From the NCBI GenBank assembly GCA_021298195.1, contig JAJTEQ010000005.1:23033-87032 (forward strand): a stretch of DNA of 64,000 nucleotides, given 5' to 3'. Each line of letters starts with the position of its first letter. Position 1 is the first letter of the stretch. The notes beneath the pieces are model-generated. The model was not told the origin of the DNA and did no database searches. It was given only the letters and a program-made list of their open reading frames with translations. The position numbers and the translations under genes are program-made. The stretch is from Ilumatobacteraceae bacterium (lineage in GTDB: Bacteria > Actinomycetota > Acidimicrobiia > Acidimicrobiales > Ilumatobacteraceae). This document shows, piece after piece, positions 1 to 9,148 of the stretch.

Positions 1-754
1 GGACTTGGTTCATGGAGACGTTGGTGATGTCGGCCATCCCGGTGCGGGTGGCCGCGAAGCGCTCGATGTTGTCCTGAACCTTGTCGAACACCACGATCGT
101 GTCGTACAGCGAAAACCCGAGGATGGTGAGGAAGGCCACCACGGTGGCGGGCGTGACCTCGAAGCCGAACACGGAATAGATGCCCACGCTGATGAGAACG
201 TCGTGGAGCATCGCCACGATGGCGGCGATGGCCATCCGCCATTCGAAGCGCCAGGCGATGTACAGCGACACCAGGATCAGGAACACGACGAGAGCCCGGA
301 CGGCCTTCTCGGTGATGCTTCGGCCCCAGGACGAACTGACGGAGCTGACCGACACCTCGTAGACGTCGACTCCGGCGGCCACGGCCAAGGCCGATTGGAC
401 CGTCGAACGGACCTCGGTGGACTGATCTCCGACCTGAATCCGGATCGATTCGACGCCGCCGCTCTCGAGAGTCTGCACCTTGGCGTTCGTGACCTCGACT
501 CCGTTGTCCTCGACGACGGCCCGCGCCGCATCGGAATCGAAGGTGGACGATGCGGGGACCTGCCAGGCGACACCACCCTCGAAGTCGATGCCGAGGTTGA
601 GACCCGAGGTCGCCAGGGAGACCAACGTGACCACGATGAGAAGACCGGAAAAGATGAAGCCGTAGCGCCGCCGACCGTAGAAATCGATGGCGGTTTCCCC
701 GTGGTACAGCCGCCCGGGCAAACCACGACGAGTCGACGAGATCGTTTCGCTCAT
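1..754 (-). CDS. secF: Protein translocase subunit SecF (C-terminus cut by window edge)
   Basis: SecF pairs with SecD in the inner-membrane SecDF complex, which uses the proton gradient to help pull proteins through SecYEG. The ATG at 754 overlaps the secD stop by four bases (ATGA), so the two are probably translationally coupled. About 251 residues are visible. They comprise a cytoplasmic N-terminus, a first membrane segment near residues 22-42, the SecF-typical GLNLGIDFEGG motif just after it, an extracytoplasmic domain, and then the RND-type membrane block with the conserved LYDTIVVFDKVQDN segment. The last helices lie outside the window. Identification is secure from these motifs and from the yajC-secD-secF order. 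Confidence 0.95.
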   Translation of the reverse strand, partial: MSETISSTRRGLPGRLYHGETAIDFYGRRRYGFIFSGLLIVVTLVSLATSGLNLGIDFEGGVAWQVPASSTFDSDAARAVVEDNGVEVTNAKVQTLESGGVESIRIQVGDQSTEVRSTVQSALAVAAGVDVYEVSVSSVSSSWGRSITEKAVRALVVFLILVSLYIAWRFEWRMAIAAIVAMLHDVLISVGIYSVFGFEVTPATVVAFLTILGFSLYDTIVVFDKVQDNIERFAATRTGMADITNVSMNQV

Positions 755-2423
755 GCGGCACCTCCGGGCGTTAGGACGGACGGATCGACGCCGAAGACAC
801 GGCGGCGGGCGATGAAGTTGGAGCGGGCCAACAACAACATGGTCGGCCGCGTGAAGAACCACGCGACGATCAGGTCACACAGTGTGGACAGACCGAGGAA
901 AAACGCGAAGCCCCGCACGGACCCGACCGTCAGGTACCAAAGGGTGAAGGCACCGAGCAAGGACACGATGTCGGCGGCCAGAATCGTTCTCCACGCCGAC
1001 TTGAAACCGCGCTCGGCCGAGTTGCGCAACGTGCGGCCGGCCTTCACCTCGTCCTTCAGCTTCTCGAAGAAGACCACGTAGGAGTCGACGGTGACGCCGA
1101 TCGAGACGATGATGCCGGCGATACCCGCCAGGCTGAGAGCCAACCCGTTGGTGCGCGACAGGAGCGAGATGACGTTCCACTGGATGGTGCCCGAGACGAG
1201 CAACCCGACGACCACGACGGCGGCCAAGCTGCGGTAGTAGAGCAGCATGAACAACAGGACCAGGCCGACACCGATCAGACCCGAGATGATGGCGGCTCGC
1301 AAGGAGTCGCTACCGAGGGTGGGCGACACGGTTTGCACGGCCTGTACTTGCAGGCGCACGGGCAACGCGCCGCTCTTCAGCACGCGCGCGAGATCCTTGG
1401 CTTCGCCTTCGGTGAAACTTCCCGTGATGTCGACGCCACCCGAGAAAGACGGTTGGTTCACGCTGGGGGCGGATTGAACCACGCCATCGAGAACGATGGC
1501 CATGCGTCCCGACGGGCACGACGAGTCCTTGGCGAAGCACCGCGCGGCGCCGCTGTTCCAGAGGTCGGCGCCGTTGGCGCCGCCACGAAGGGTGACGCGC
1601 ACGCCCCAGCCACCCGAGATGATGTCGGCCTGAGCATCACTGTTGAACACCTCGCCGGTGGCGAAGGCCGGTCCCAATTGGTAGAACTCGGTTCCGTCGG
1701 CGTTCTGGACGAACACGGTGGCAGCGGGGTCGGAGGGGTCCGGCATCTCGGCGGGCACAGTGTCCTCGGTGACCGTGGGAGCCTCGGTGTCGGTGACCTC
1801 GGTGTCGGTGACCTCCGTGGTCGTGGTGGACTCGACGATCGAGGTGGTCGCGGAGGATTCATCGGGGACGCTCGTGGCCGTCGCCGGTCGCGCGGGACCT
1901 CCCGGCAGGGTCGTGGTGGCGTCGGACGGCGTCGACGTCGGGACCGCGGGTTCCGTCGTCGAGGAATCGGCGATGGTGGTCGATGCGCCGTCGGCGATCG
2001 AGTCCGGGGTGTCGTCGAGGAATCGGCGATGGTGGTCGATGCGCCGTCGGCGATCGAGTCCGGGGTGTCGATCACCTGGGACAACAGAACCGGTCGCAGC
2101 AGCACCGCACCGGTCACCTGCACCAACTTGATGGCGTCGTCTTGATTGTCGACCCCGGGCAGGTTCACGACGATCGCGTCGCCCTGCCGGATGATCTCGG
2201 GCTCGGCCACGCCGAGAGAGTCGACGCGTTCGCGAATGCGCTCGACGGCGAGGTCGAGGCTCTCGGAGTTGAACTCTCCGACGGGCTCCTGGGTGACCGA
2301 CACACCACCTTGCAAGTCGAGGCCGAGGGATGGTTCGTTCCCCGCGACGAGGTTCGCGGCCAGGGAGCCGAAAACGACGACGAGCAGGCCGAGCAGGGTG
2401 ATCGCGAGGCGACGGCGCGTCAT
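751..2423 (-). CDS. secD: Protein translocase subunit SecD, interrupted by a frameshift from a 56-bp tandem duplication
   Basis: SecD is the larger SecDF subunit. The first part (from 2423) has a membrane segment at residues 6-26 and the GLDLQGGV motif, and the second part (in frame from at least 1758 to 751) has the RND membrane domain including VDSYVVFFEKLKDEV. The reading frame is lost in a Thr/Ser/Pro-rich linker, exactly where a 56-bp sequence is perfectly duplicated (1958-2013 and 2014-2069). Removing one copy restores a single frame of 538 codons, a normal length for an actinobacterial SecD with a linker insertion. As written, the first frame runs on as an arginine/proline-rich tail to 1458. 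Either this is a recent slippage mutation or a sequencing/assembly error. The gene lies between yajC (7 bp gap) and secF. Confidence 0.93.
1958..2069. repeat. Perfect 56-bp tandem duplication (two copies) inside secD
   Basis: Copy one is 1958-2013 and copy two is 2014-2069; I see no mismatch between them. The period of 56 is not a multiple of three, so the second copy shifts the secD frame. A separate 15-bp in-frame direct repeat lies nearby (about 1783-1815) in the same low-complexity linker, which suggests the linker is slippage-prone. Confidence 0.95.
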
Positions 2424-2430
2424 GGGAGAG

Positions 2431-2793
2431 TCACTCGGGGGTGGGAGACGCCGGTTCGGTGGGCTCTCCGCCCGCGGTCTCCTCGGCGGGATTGATGCGA
2501 CGAAGGAGCGCGCTACGTGAAACGCGGATCTCCACGTTCTCGGCGATCTCCAACCACACGATGTCGCCGTCCATGGCCGTCACGAAGCCGTACAGACCCG
2601 AATTGGTGATGACTTCGTCGTCGACGGTGATGGCCTGTTGGAGCTCCTGCTGGGCTCGCAAACGCTTGCGTTGGGGCCGGATCATCAAGAAGTACATGGC
2701 CAAGCCGATGAGGCCCATGAAGCCGAACGTGAAAAGGGCACTGCCACCGCTGTTCTGCTCGGCGGAGGCCACGATGGAGGCGAGATGCGACAT
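2431..2793 (-). CDS. yajC: Preprotein translocase accessory subunit YajC
   Basis: A 120-residue protein with one membrane helix (about residues 20-38) followed by the YajC signature MIRPQRKRLRAQQE and a small cytoplasmic domain (DDEVITNSGLYGFV). YajC associates with SecDF-SecYEG at the inner membrane. The start ATG at 2793 is preceded by AAGGAATCAC, a reasonable Shine-Dalgarno sequence. The gene is first in the yajC-secD-secF unit, 118 bp downstream of tgt. Confidence 0.95.
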   Translation of the reverse strand: MSHLASIVASAEQNSGGSALFTFGFMGLIGLAMYFLMIRPQRKRLRAQQELQQAITVDDEVITNSGLYGFVTAMDGDIVWLEIAENVEIRVSRSALLRRINPAEETAGGEPTEPASPTPE

Positions 2794-2911
2794 GTGATTC
2801 CTTGTTCGCTGATCCTTCGACGAAGGAGGGGTCGGACGACCCGCGCAAGCCTACTCGTCGAGCACGCTGAATCGGGGTGCCCGCGGTCCGGGACGGACCC
2901 TGTGGGTCGGC

Positions 2912-4018
2912 TCAGCCGCCGTCGCCCCAGACGGCGAGGACGTCTCGACGCAGATCCGACAACGTTCCCGCGGCGATGGCCGACCGCATTCGGGCCATCA
3001 AATCCAGGGTCCATGCCACATTGTGCAGGCTCATCAACCGTGACCCCGTCGGTTCGTTGACCTGAAGCAGATGTCGCAGGTATCCCCGGGTGTGACGCTG
3101 ACACACCTCGCAGCGACAGTCAGGATCGAGTGGAGTGTCGTCGAGTGCGTTCTTCGCGTTCTTGATGTGGACCTTTCCGCGACTGGTGAGAGCCGTGCCG
3201 TGTCGACCGAGACGGGTTTGCATCACACAATCGAATTGATCGACTCCGAGCGAAACTGCTTCGACCAGTGATGCTGGATCCCCGACCCCCATGAGATATC
3301 GGGGTCGGTCGGGGGGCAGATGTTCGAGTGCGGCGGCCAGGGCGGGCAACATCTCCGCTCGCGTTTCGCCGACGGACAGTCCGCCGATGCCGTAGCCGTC
3401 GAAGTCGAGATCGGTGGTTCGTCGCGCGCTCTCGGCCCGCATGACCGGAGAGATGCCGCCCTGCACGATGCCGAACAACGCTTGATCGGGTCGGTGGTGC
3501 GCGGCGCGGGCTCGCGCGGCCCACGCCGAGGTGCGCTCCAGTGCCAAGCGGATGACGGATTCCGGAGACGGCAACGGTGGGCACACGTCGAGGACCATCT
3601 GGATGTCGGCGCCGAGCAACTCCTGGGTGGACACGGCCGACTCGGGGGTGAATCGGTGCTTGCTCCCGTCGTACGTGGAGGCGAAGGTGACTCCGTCATC
3701 GTCGACCTTGGGTTCGAGCGAGAAGACCTGGAATCCACCGGAATCGGTGAGCGTCAATCCGTTCCAGCCCGCGAACCGCCCGAGCCCGCCGAAACGGGCG
3801 ACCACGTCGGCACCCGGGCGCAACATCAAGTGATAGGTGTTGCCGAGGACGATCCGTGCCCCGAGCCGTTCGTAATCGGCGGCGCTGAGGTACTTGATCG
3901 CCCCACGGGTGCCCACCGGCATGAAACAGGGAAATTCGTAACTCCCGTTCGCCGTGTGAGCGACGCCGGTGCGGGCCGAGCCGTCGGTGGCGGAGATGTC
4001 GAGGATGACGGGGTGCAT
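2912..4018 (-). CDS. tgt: tRNA-guanine transglycosylase
   Basis: This enzyme exchanges guanine for the queuosine precursor at position 34 of GUN-anticodon tRNAs. The 368-residue product has the substrate Asp in TLTDSGGFQVF (Asp92), the nucleophile in FDCVMQTR (Asp263), the GGLSVGE loop, and the zinc site CRCEVC with the later His of LMSLHN. The ATG at 4018 gives MHPVIL and lies 2 bp after the queA stop; a longer frame reaching upstream would overlap queA heavily and is rejected. It forms a two-gene queuosine cassette with queA, directly after ruvCAB. Confidence 0.95.
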   Translation of the reverse strand: MHPVILDISATDGSARTGVAHTANGSYEFPCFMPVGTRGAIKYLSAADYERLGARIVLGNTYHLMLRPGADVVARFGGLGRFAGWNGLTLTDSGGFQVFSLEPKVDDDGVTFASTYDGSKHRFTPESAVSTQELLGADIQMVLDVCPPLPSPESVIRLALERTSAWAARARAAHHRPDQALFGIVQGGISPVMRAESARRTTDLDFDGYGIGGLSVGETRAEMLPALAAALEHLPPDRPRYLMGVGDPASLVEAVSLGVDQFDCVMQTRLGRHGTALTSRGKVHIKNAKNALDDTPLDPDCRCEVCQRHTRGYLRHLLQVNEPTGSRLMSLHNVAWTLDLMARMRSAIAAGTLSDLRRDVLAVWGDGG

Positions 4019-4020
4019 GG

Positions 4021-5031
4021 TCAGTGATCGTGGGCGTGACGGTCGAGAAGCATGGCGTCGCCGAACGAGAGGAAACGGTATCGCCGCTCGACCGCCTCGC
4101 GGTAGATGTCCCGCCACACCGGACCGACGAAGGCGTCGATCATCATCAGCAAGGTGGTCCGCGGCATGTGGAAGTTCGTCATCATGAGATCGACGACCTT
4201 CCACTCGTAGCCGCGATGAATGAACAGATTGGTTCGACCACTCTGTCGACCACTGGTGAAGGTGCTCTCGAGGGCCCTCACCGCGGTGGTGCCCACGGCG
4301 ATCACACGGTCGGCTCGTTGGACCATTTCGATGGTCTCATCGGGCACCGAATACAACTCGGTGTGGATCGGGTGGTGTCGAGGATCGTCGGTGCTGATCG
4401 GTCGGAAGGTGTCGAGACCCACGACCAATTCGACACGCGCCAGACGGGCGCCCCGTTCCTGGACGTTCTGCAACAACGTCGGGGTGAAGTGCAGGCCAGC
4501 GGTCGGAGCGGCGGCCGACGCCGGACGACGCGAGTACACGGTTTGGTATCTCTCGTTCGCACCGCGGTCCGACGTGATGTACGGAGGCAAGGGCAACGCC
4601 CCGATGCGATCGAGCAGGGCCATGGGCTGACCGTCGTCGTGGAGTCGAACCGTGAAGGTGTCACCATCGTCGCGACGTCCGACGAAGGTGACGACCTCGT
4701 TGCCGGCCTCGTCGAGAAGCGTCTCGTTCGGTTTCAGTTTGGCGGCGGGTCGAACGAGGGCCGACCACGATCCACCGTCGGACATCTCGAGCAGGAGCAC
4801 CTCGACGGCTCCACCAGTCCCCCGTCGCAGACGCAGACGAGCCGGAATCACGCGGGTGTCGTTGACCACCAACACGTCGCCGGGTTCGATCGACTCGACG
4901 AGATCACGAACGTGGCGGTGGTGCAGGTGATCTCCCCCGTCGACGAGCAGACGCGCCGAGTCCCGGGGCTCGAGGGGCTCCTGGGCGATCAGATCCTCGG
5001 GCAGGTGGTAGTCGAAGTCGGAGATGTGCAC
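4021..5031 (-). CDS. queA: S-adenosylmethionine:tRNA ribosyltransferase-isomerase
   Basis: QueA transfers and isomerises the ribosyl moiety of SAM onto 7-aminomethyl-7-deazaguanine in tRNA, giving epoxyqueuosine. The 336-residue product starts with the family-typical DFDYHLPEDLIAQ and PRDSARLLV and contains AGLHFT and the late NFHMPRTTLLMM segment. It lies 3 bp after ruvB and is followed by tgt after 2 bp, so the two queuosine enzymes are probably co-translated. The early queuosine-precursor genes are not in this window. Confidence 0.95.
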   Translation of the reverse strand: MHISDFDYHLPEDLIAQEPLEPRDSARLLVDGGDHLHHRHVRDLVESIEPGDVLVVNDTRVIPARLRLRRGTGGAVEVLLLEMSDGGSWSALVRPAAKLKPNETLLDEAGNEVVTFVGRRDDGDTFTVRLHDDGQPMALLDRIGALPLPPYITSDRGANERYQTVYSRRPASAAAPTAGLHFTPTLLQNVQERGARLARVELVVGLDTFRPISTDDPRHHPIHTELYSVPDETIEMVQRADRVIAVGTTAVRALESTFTSGRQSGRTNLFIHRGYEWKVVDLMMTNFHMPRTTLLMMIDAFVGPVWRDIYREAVERRYRFLSFGDAMLLDRHAHDH

Positions 5032-5034
5032 GGT

Positions 5035-6057
5035 TCAGGAGAAGAGGTCGGGCTGACCGGCCGGCGGGTCGAGACCGATGTGGTTCCACGCCGCGGGCAT
5101 GGCGACCCGACCGCGGGGGGTGCGTGCGATCATGCCTTGTTGGATCAAGAAGGGTTCGTACACGTCCTCGACCGTTTCGGGCTGCTCGCCGACACCGATC
5201 GCCAGTGTCGTCAAGCCGACCGGCCCACCGTTGAATTGCGAGCACAGTGCCGACAGCAATGCGCGGTCGACCTTGTCGAGACCACGTTGATCGACGCCGA
5301 AGACGGCGAGACCTTCGTCGGCGACCGAGCCGGTGATGCGACCGCTCTCGCGTACCTCGGCGAAGTCTCGTACCCGACGAAGAAGCCGGTTCGCGATCCG
5401 GGGCGTGCCCCGGCTCCGGCGGGCGATCTCGTGACACCCCTCGTCGTCGATGTCGACCGAGAGGATGGATGCGGCGCGACGAACGATGGCCGTCAGCTCG
5501 TCGTCGTCGTAATAATCCAACCGGGCGACCAATCCGAATCGATCGCGAAGAGGACCGGTGATCATGCCGGTACGCGTGGTGGCTCCCACGAGGGTGAAAC
5601 GCGGGAGAGCCAGTCGGATACTCGACGCGGCCGGCCCCTTGCCGACGACGATGTCGAGTTGGAAATCCTCCATCGCGGGATAGAGGATTTCTTCGACCGT
5701 TCGTCCCAGACGATGGATCTCGTCGATGAACAAGACATCCGACGGCTCGAGTTTGGTCAGGATGGCGGCCAAGTCTCCGGCTCGCTCGAGGGCCGGACCC
5801 GAGGTGATGTGCAACCGCACCCCCATCTCGGCCGCGATGATTCCGGACAGCGTGGTCTTGCCCAACCCGGGCGGGCCCGCGAACAGGAGATGGTCGACGG
5901 CTTCGCCGCGACGACGAGCGGCCTCGAGCACGATGCCCAACTTCTGCTTGAGTTCGCGTTGGCCGACGAATTCCTCGAGATGTTTCGGGCGTAGCCCGGC
6001 CTCGTCGGACTCCTCGATCGGACTCTCGACCTTCGGATCCAGGAACTCCTCACGCAC
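5035..6057 (-). CDS. ruvB: Holliday junction branch-migration ATPase RuvB
   Basis: RuvB is the hexameric AAA+ motor that moves Holliday junctions together with RuvA. The product (340 residues) contains Walker [11 protein letters not shown], Walker [10 protein letters not shown], the sensor segment [11 protein letters not shown] and a C-terminal winged-helix DNA-binding domain ending in the [11 protein letters not shown] region. A GTG at 6057 gives [11 protein letters not shown] and overlaps the ruvA stop by 8 bp. A longer in-frame extension to 6147 would lie inside ruvA and has no family similarity. Confidence 0.95.
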   Translation of the reverse strand: MREEFLDPKVESPIEESDEAGLRPKHLEEFVGQRELKQKLGIVLEAARRRGEAVDHLLFAGPPGLGKTTLSGIIAAEMGVRLHITSGPALERAGDLAAILTKLEPSDVLFIDEIHRLGRTVEEILYPAMEDFQLDIVVGKGPAASSIRLALPRFTLVGATTRTGMITGPLRDRFGLVARLDYYDDDELTAIVRRAASILSVDIDDEGCHEIARRSRGTPRIANRLLRRVRDFAEVRESGRITGSVADEGLAVFGVDQRGLDKVDRALLSALCSQFNGGPVGLTTLAIGVGEQPETVEDVYEPFLIQQGMIARTPRGRVAMPAAWNHIGLDPPAGQPDLFS

Positions 6058-6643
6058 GACGCACCCCCAGCAGCCGGAGCGCCTCGCGCAACATGGTGGC
6101 GGCGTCGGTCTCGGTCGGCACGGTACGGAGAGCCTCGCGGATCTCACTCTCGCTGTAGCCGAGACCCATCAGCGCCTCACGAACATCGGAAACGGTGGTG
6201 CCGGCTCCGCCGCTCGAGTCGCGATCGGGCAGGGTCGGCAACGAGAGACGATTCTTCAACTCGACGAGCAGTCGCTCGGCGGTCTTCTTGCCGACGCCGG
6301 GTACCAAGGTGAGTGCGCCGACGTCGCAGGACGCGACGATGTCGACCAAGGTCGACGGTGAATGGGTCGACAGGATCGCCAAGGCCAATGACGGCCCCAC
6401 TCCGTGGGTGGCGATGAGGGTCTGGAAAGTCGCCTTCTCGTCGCGACTCAAGAAACCGAAAAGCGTTTGGGCCTCTTCCCTGATGTGATGATGCACGTAC
6501 AAGAAGGCCGGTGACGTCGGCTCCAACTCGGCCAGGCATCGCGGGGTGACGTGGACGACGTAGCCGACACCGGCCACTTCGACGAGTGCGGTTCCATCGG
6601 AGGACCGCTCGAGAACGTTTCCCCGCAGTGAGCCGATCATCAT
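6050..6643 (-). CDS. ruvA: Holliday junction DNA helicase subunit RuvA
   Basis: RuvA is a tetrameric protein that binds four-way DNA junctions and loads RuvB. The 197-residue product shows the N-terminal OB domain ([21 protein letters not shown]), helix-hairpin-helix motifs ([30 protein letters not shown]) and a C-terminal RuvB-interacting domain. The start is ATGATG, and the first ATG overlaps the ruvC stop by four bases. Confidence 0.95.
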   Translation of the reverse strand: MMIGSLRGNVLERSSDGTALVEVAGVGYVVHVTPRCLAELEPTSPAFLYVHHHIREEAQTLFGFLSRDEKATFQTLIATHGVGPSLALAILSTHSPSTLVDIVASCDVGALTLVPGVGKKTAERLLVELKNRLSLPTLPDRDSSGGAGTTVSDVREALMGLGYSESEIREALRTVPTETDAATMLREALRLLGVRRA

Positions 6644-7200
6644 CCGGCCTTTCGTCGACTACGAGCCCGCCCGTGGACGTCGGGTGCTCCGGCGGCGATG
6701 AGGCGTTGGTGCATCGGTCCGATGGCCAGATGGCAGATCGCCAACGCCGCGGCGTCGGCGGCGTCGGCGGGCTTCGGCGCCACGCTCAGGCCGAGACGGG
6801 CCTGAACCATTCGTTGCACCTGTTCCTTGCTGGCACCGCCCCACCCGGTGACGGCTTCTTTGACCTGATTCGGGGTGTATTGAACGACGGTGCAACCCGC
6901 GGCGTGGGCCAGCGCCAGAGCCAGCCCGCTGGCCTGACCGACACTCATCGCCGTCCTGACGTTGACCTGGAAGAAGACCTGCTCGACGGCGACGCTGTTC
7001 GGACGAAACTCCTGGAGAACCTCGGAAAGATCCTGGTGCAACCGGGCCAAGCGTGCGGGAAGGGCGTCGGCGGCGGGGGTGCGCAGAACGCCGAGGGACA
7101 CCACTTCGATGGAGGGACCTTGGGCGTCGAGAACCGCGTAGCCACAGCGGGTCAAGCCCGGGTCGATGCCCAACACTCGCTGCCTGGCCCCTACGAACAT
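6640..7200 (-). CDS. ruvC: Crossover junction endodeoxyribonuclease RuvC
   Basis: RuvC resolves Holliday junctions by paired nicks. Of the acidic active-site residues, one is in GIDPGLTRCG (Asp13), one in VAVEQVFFQ, and two in the late DAADAAALAICH segment. The ATG at 7200 (186 residues) fits the family length. An in-frame ATG at 7212 is equally possible, while the open frame further upstream to 7332 shows no RuvC similarity. It begins the ruvC-ruvA-ruvB operon with 4-8 bp overlaps. Confidence 0.93.
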   Translation of the reverse strand: MFVGARQRVLGIDPGLTRCGYAVLDAQGPSIEVVSLGVLRTPAADALPARLARLHQDLSEVLQEFRPNSVAVEQVFFQVNVRTAMSVGQASGLALALAHAAGCTVVQYTPNQVKEAVTGWGGASKEQVQRMVQARLGLSVAPKPADAADAAALAICHLAIGPMHQRLIAAGAPDVHGRARSRRKAG

Positions 7201-7267
7201 GCGTACGATCATACCGAGGACACGCACCGGCGGGGGGACGTTCCCGACACCGGTCCCTCGGCTCGGG

Positions 7268-7717
7268 TCAGGGTTTGCCGATGGCGGCCGTGATCTCCTG
7301 AACCGAGCGGTACGTGACTCCGGCCAGAGCACGGTGAACGTAGGTCAGGCGACCATCGGCGCCGACCACGAACACACTTCGACGCGGAAACCCGAGCGGA
7401 CCGAGGGTGCCGTACGCGGCGGCGACCGTCTTGTCGACGTCGGACAACAGCGGGAAGCGAAATCCGTGCTTCGCCGCGAACGCCTCGTGACTGCTGACGT
7501 CCTGGGCCGAGATCCCGACGACCGCCGCGTCCAGGTTCTCGAACTCCTCGAACCCGTCGTTGTACGAATTCAATTGCTTGGTGCACACCGGCGTGTCGTC
7601 GCCGGGATAGAAGGCGATCACCAGTGGTTTGCCGGCGAATTCGGACAATGAATAGTTCCGACCTCCCGTACCGGGAAGGCTGAACGCGGGGGCGATGTCT
7701 CCGACCTTGATGCTCAT
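7268..7717 (-). CDS. Peroxiredoxin (BCP/AhpE-like, single cysteine)
   Basis: A 149-residue thioredoxin-fold peroxidase with the peroxidatic cysteine in [12 protein letters not shown] (Cys45) and the later conserved Arg in FPRRSVFVV. The resolving cysteine normally five residues further on in BCP proteins is absent (TKQLNSYND), and no other cysteine is visible. It must therefore be recycled by an external thiol; in this organism mycothiol or mycoredoxin is a reasonable inference. A TAGGGT hexamer six bases before the ATG suggests its own leaderless promoter. Confidence 0.9.
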   Translation of the reverse strand: MSIKVGDIAPAFSLPGTGGRNYSLSEFAGKPLVIAFYPGDDTPVCTKQLNSYNDGFEEFENLDAAVVGISAQDVSSHEAFAAKHGFRFPLLSDVDKTVAAAYGTLGPLGFPRRSVFVVGADGRLTYVHRALAGVTYRSVQEITAAIGKP

Positions 7718-7723
7718 GACGCG

Positions 7724-7729
7724 ACCCTA
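7724..7729 (-). promoter_or_regulatory. Putative -10 hexamer TAGGGT of the peroxiredoxin gene (leaderless)
   Basis: TAGGGT lies exactly 6 nt before the ATG at 7717, and no Shine-Dalgarno sequence is visible. This is the spacing expected if transcription begins at or next to the start codon. Confidence 0.5.
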
Positions 7730-7745
7730 ACCCAACGGGCGATGG

Positions 7746-8492
7746 TCAGCCGACGGCTTCGAGGATCTCGTCGCTGATGTCGAAGTTGGCGTAGACGTCC
7801 TGGACGTCGTCGTTGTCCTCCAACGCTTCCATCACCTTCAGAATCTTGCGGGCCGTCTCGGGATCGGTCACGTCGATCGTCGTGGACGACACCATGGTCG
7901 ATTCCGCCGACGACACGGACAAGCCGGCCGACTCCAGGGCCGCCCTCACGTCGTAGACCGCCGACGGCTCGGTGAGGATCTTCCACGCCGAACCGTCGCG
8001 GCTGATGTCGTCGGCGCCGGCATCGAGCGCGGCCATCATGACGTCGTCCTCGGCGGCCGATCCGTCGACGTAAATGACTCCCCGTCGGCTGAACTGCCAA
8101 CCGACGGCTCCGGGCTCGGCCATCGCTCCGCCGAGTTTGTTGAAGATGTTGCGAATGTCGGCACCGGTGCGGTTGCGATTGTCGGTGAGCGTGTCGACCA
8201 TCATGGCCACGCCGCCGGGCGCGTACCCCTCGTACGTGATCGATTCGTAACTGTCACCCTGGGCCTCGCCGCTACCGCGCTTGACGGCACGATCGATGGC
8301 GTCATTGGTCATCTGGGCCGCCTTGGCCTTTTGCACCACGGTCCGCAACGACGCGTTGGACGACAGATCTCCCCCGCCCTCGCGGGCGGCAACCTCGATC
8401 TGACGAGCGATCTTGGCGAACAACTTGCCGCGCGCCTTGTCGGCGGCGCCTTTCTTGTGCTTGATCGTCGCCCATTTGGAATGTCCGGACAT
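7746..8492 (-). CDS. yebC: YebC/TACO1-family translation factor or regulator
   Basis: A 248-residue YebC-family protein, with the signature N-terminus MSGHSKWATIKHKKG and the conserved GYAPGGVAMMVD and DNRNRT segments. Members bind nucleic acid. They have been described as transcriptional regulators and, more recently, as factors that relieve ribosome stalling on proline-rich stretches. The gene sits between pdxT (8 bp gap) and the peroxiredoxin gene, in the same pdxT-yebC-ruvCAB neighbourhood as in mycobacteria. Confidence 0.94.
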   Translation of the reverse strand: MSGHSKWATIKHKKGAADKARGKLFAKIARQIEVAAREGGGDLSSNASLRTVVQKAKAAQMTNDAIDRAVKRGSGEAQGDSYESITYEGYAPGGVAMMVDTLTDNRNRTGADIRNIFNKLGGAMAEPGAVGWQFSRRGVIYVDGSAAEDDVMMAALDAGADDISRDGSAWKILTEPSAVYDVRAALESAGLSVSSAESTMVSSTTIDVTDPETARKILKVMEALEDNDDVQDVYANFDISDEILEAVG

Positions 8493-8500
8493 GGTTCACC

Positions 8501-9121
8501 TCACCTCGCTGGAGATCTTTCGTTGCTCGTCGCGTCGCGCACCATATCGGCGAAGAGGCGATGGATGCGGTCGTCGTTCGTGAGTTCGGGATGAAAGGAC
8601 GCGGCCAGGACGCTGCCCGCGCGGACCAGGACGGGATCGCCTTCGTGACGGGCCAGGACCTCGACCTCGGCGGAGATCTGCTCGATTCGCGGGGCGCGAA
8701 TGAAGATCGCGTGGAACGGATCGGAGAGACCCGCGACGTCGATGTCGGTTTCGAAGGAGTCGACCTGCCGCCCGTAGCCATTTCGCCGAACGACGATCCC
8801 GCACGACCCGAGAGCGATCTGATCCGGACGACCGTCGAGGATGCGATCGGCGAGGAGGATCATTCCGGCACAGGTGCCAAAGACCGGACGACCCGAGGCG
8901 ATGAACCGTCGAAGGGGCTCGACGAGGTCGAACGTGCGCAGGAGATTCGACATCGTGGTGCTCTCGCCCCCGGGCAACACCAGGCCGTCGAGGGTCTCGA
9001 GATCGACCGGTAGTCGAACGGAGCGAGCATCGGCTCCGATGGCCCGCAGACGCTCAATGTGCGCGGAAAAAGCGCCTTGAAGCGCGAGGACACCGATCGC
9101 GAGGGACGGCAACGCGTTCAC
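8501..9121 (-). CDS. pdxT: Pyridoxal 5'-phosphate synthase glutaminase subunit PdxT
   Basis: PdxT hydrolyses glutamine and channels ammonia to PdxS. The product is a class I glutaminase (206 residues): IGVLALQGAFSAH at the N-terminus, LVLPGGESTTM, the nucleophile Cys84 in FGTCAGM, and the catalytic His in SFHPEL. It follows pdxS with a 27 bp gap and completes the ribose-5-phosphate-dependent vitamin B6 pathway. Confidence 0.95.
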   Translation of the reverse strand: MNALPSLAIGVLALQGAFSAHIERLRAIGADARSVRLPVDLETLDGLVLPGGESTTMSNLLRTFDLVEPLRRFIASGRPVFGTCAGMILLADRILDGRPDQIALGSCGIVVRRNGYGRQVDSFETDIDVAGLSDPFHAIFIRAPRIEQISAEVEVLARHEGDPVLVRAGSVLAASFHPELTNDDRIHRLFADMVRDATSNERSPAR

Positions 9122-9148
9122 CTGGGGGCCTCGCTGCCGACACGGTGG

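Noticed and set aside
1458..1757. Programmed frameshift in secD
   Set aside because: No slippery sequence or structure is needed to explain it; the perfect 56-bp duplication accounts for the shift completely.
4024..5994. 656-codon plus-strand open frame across queA and ruvB
   Set aside because: It is a shadow frame; both minus-strand genes are complete with clear motifs.
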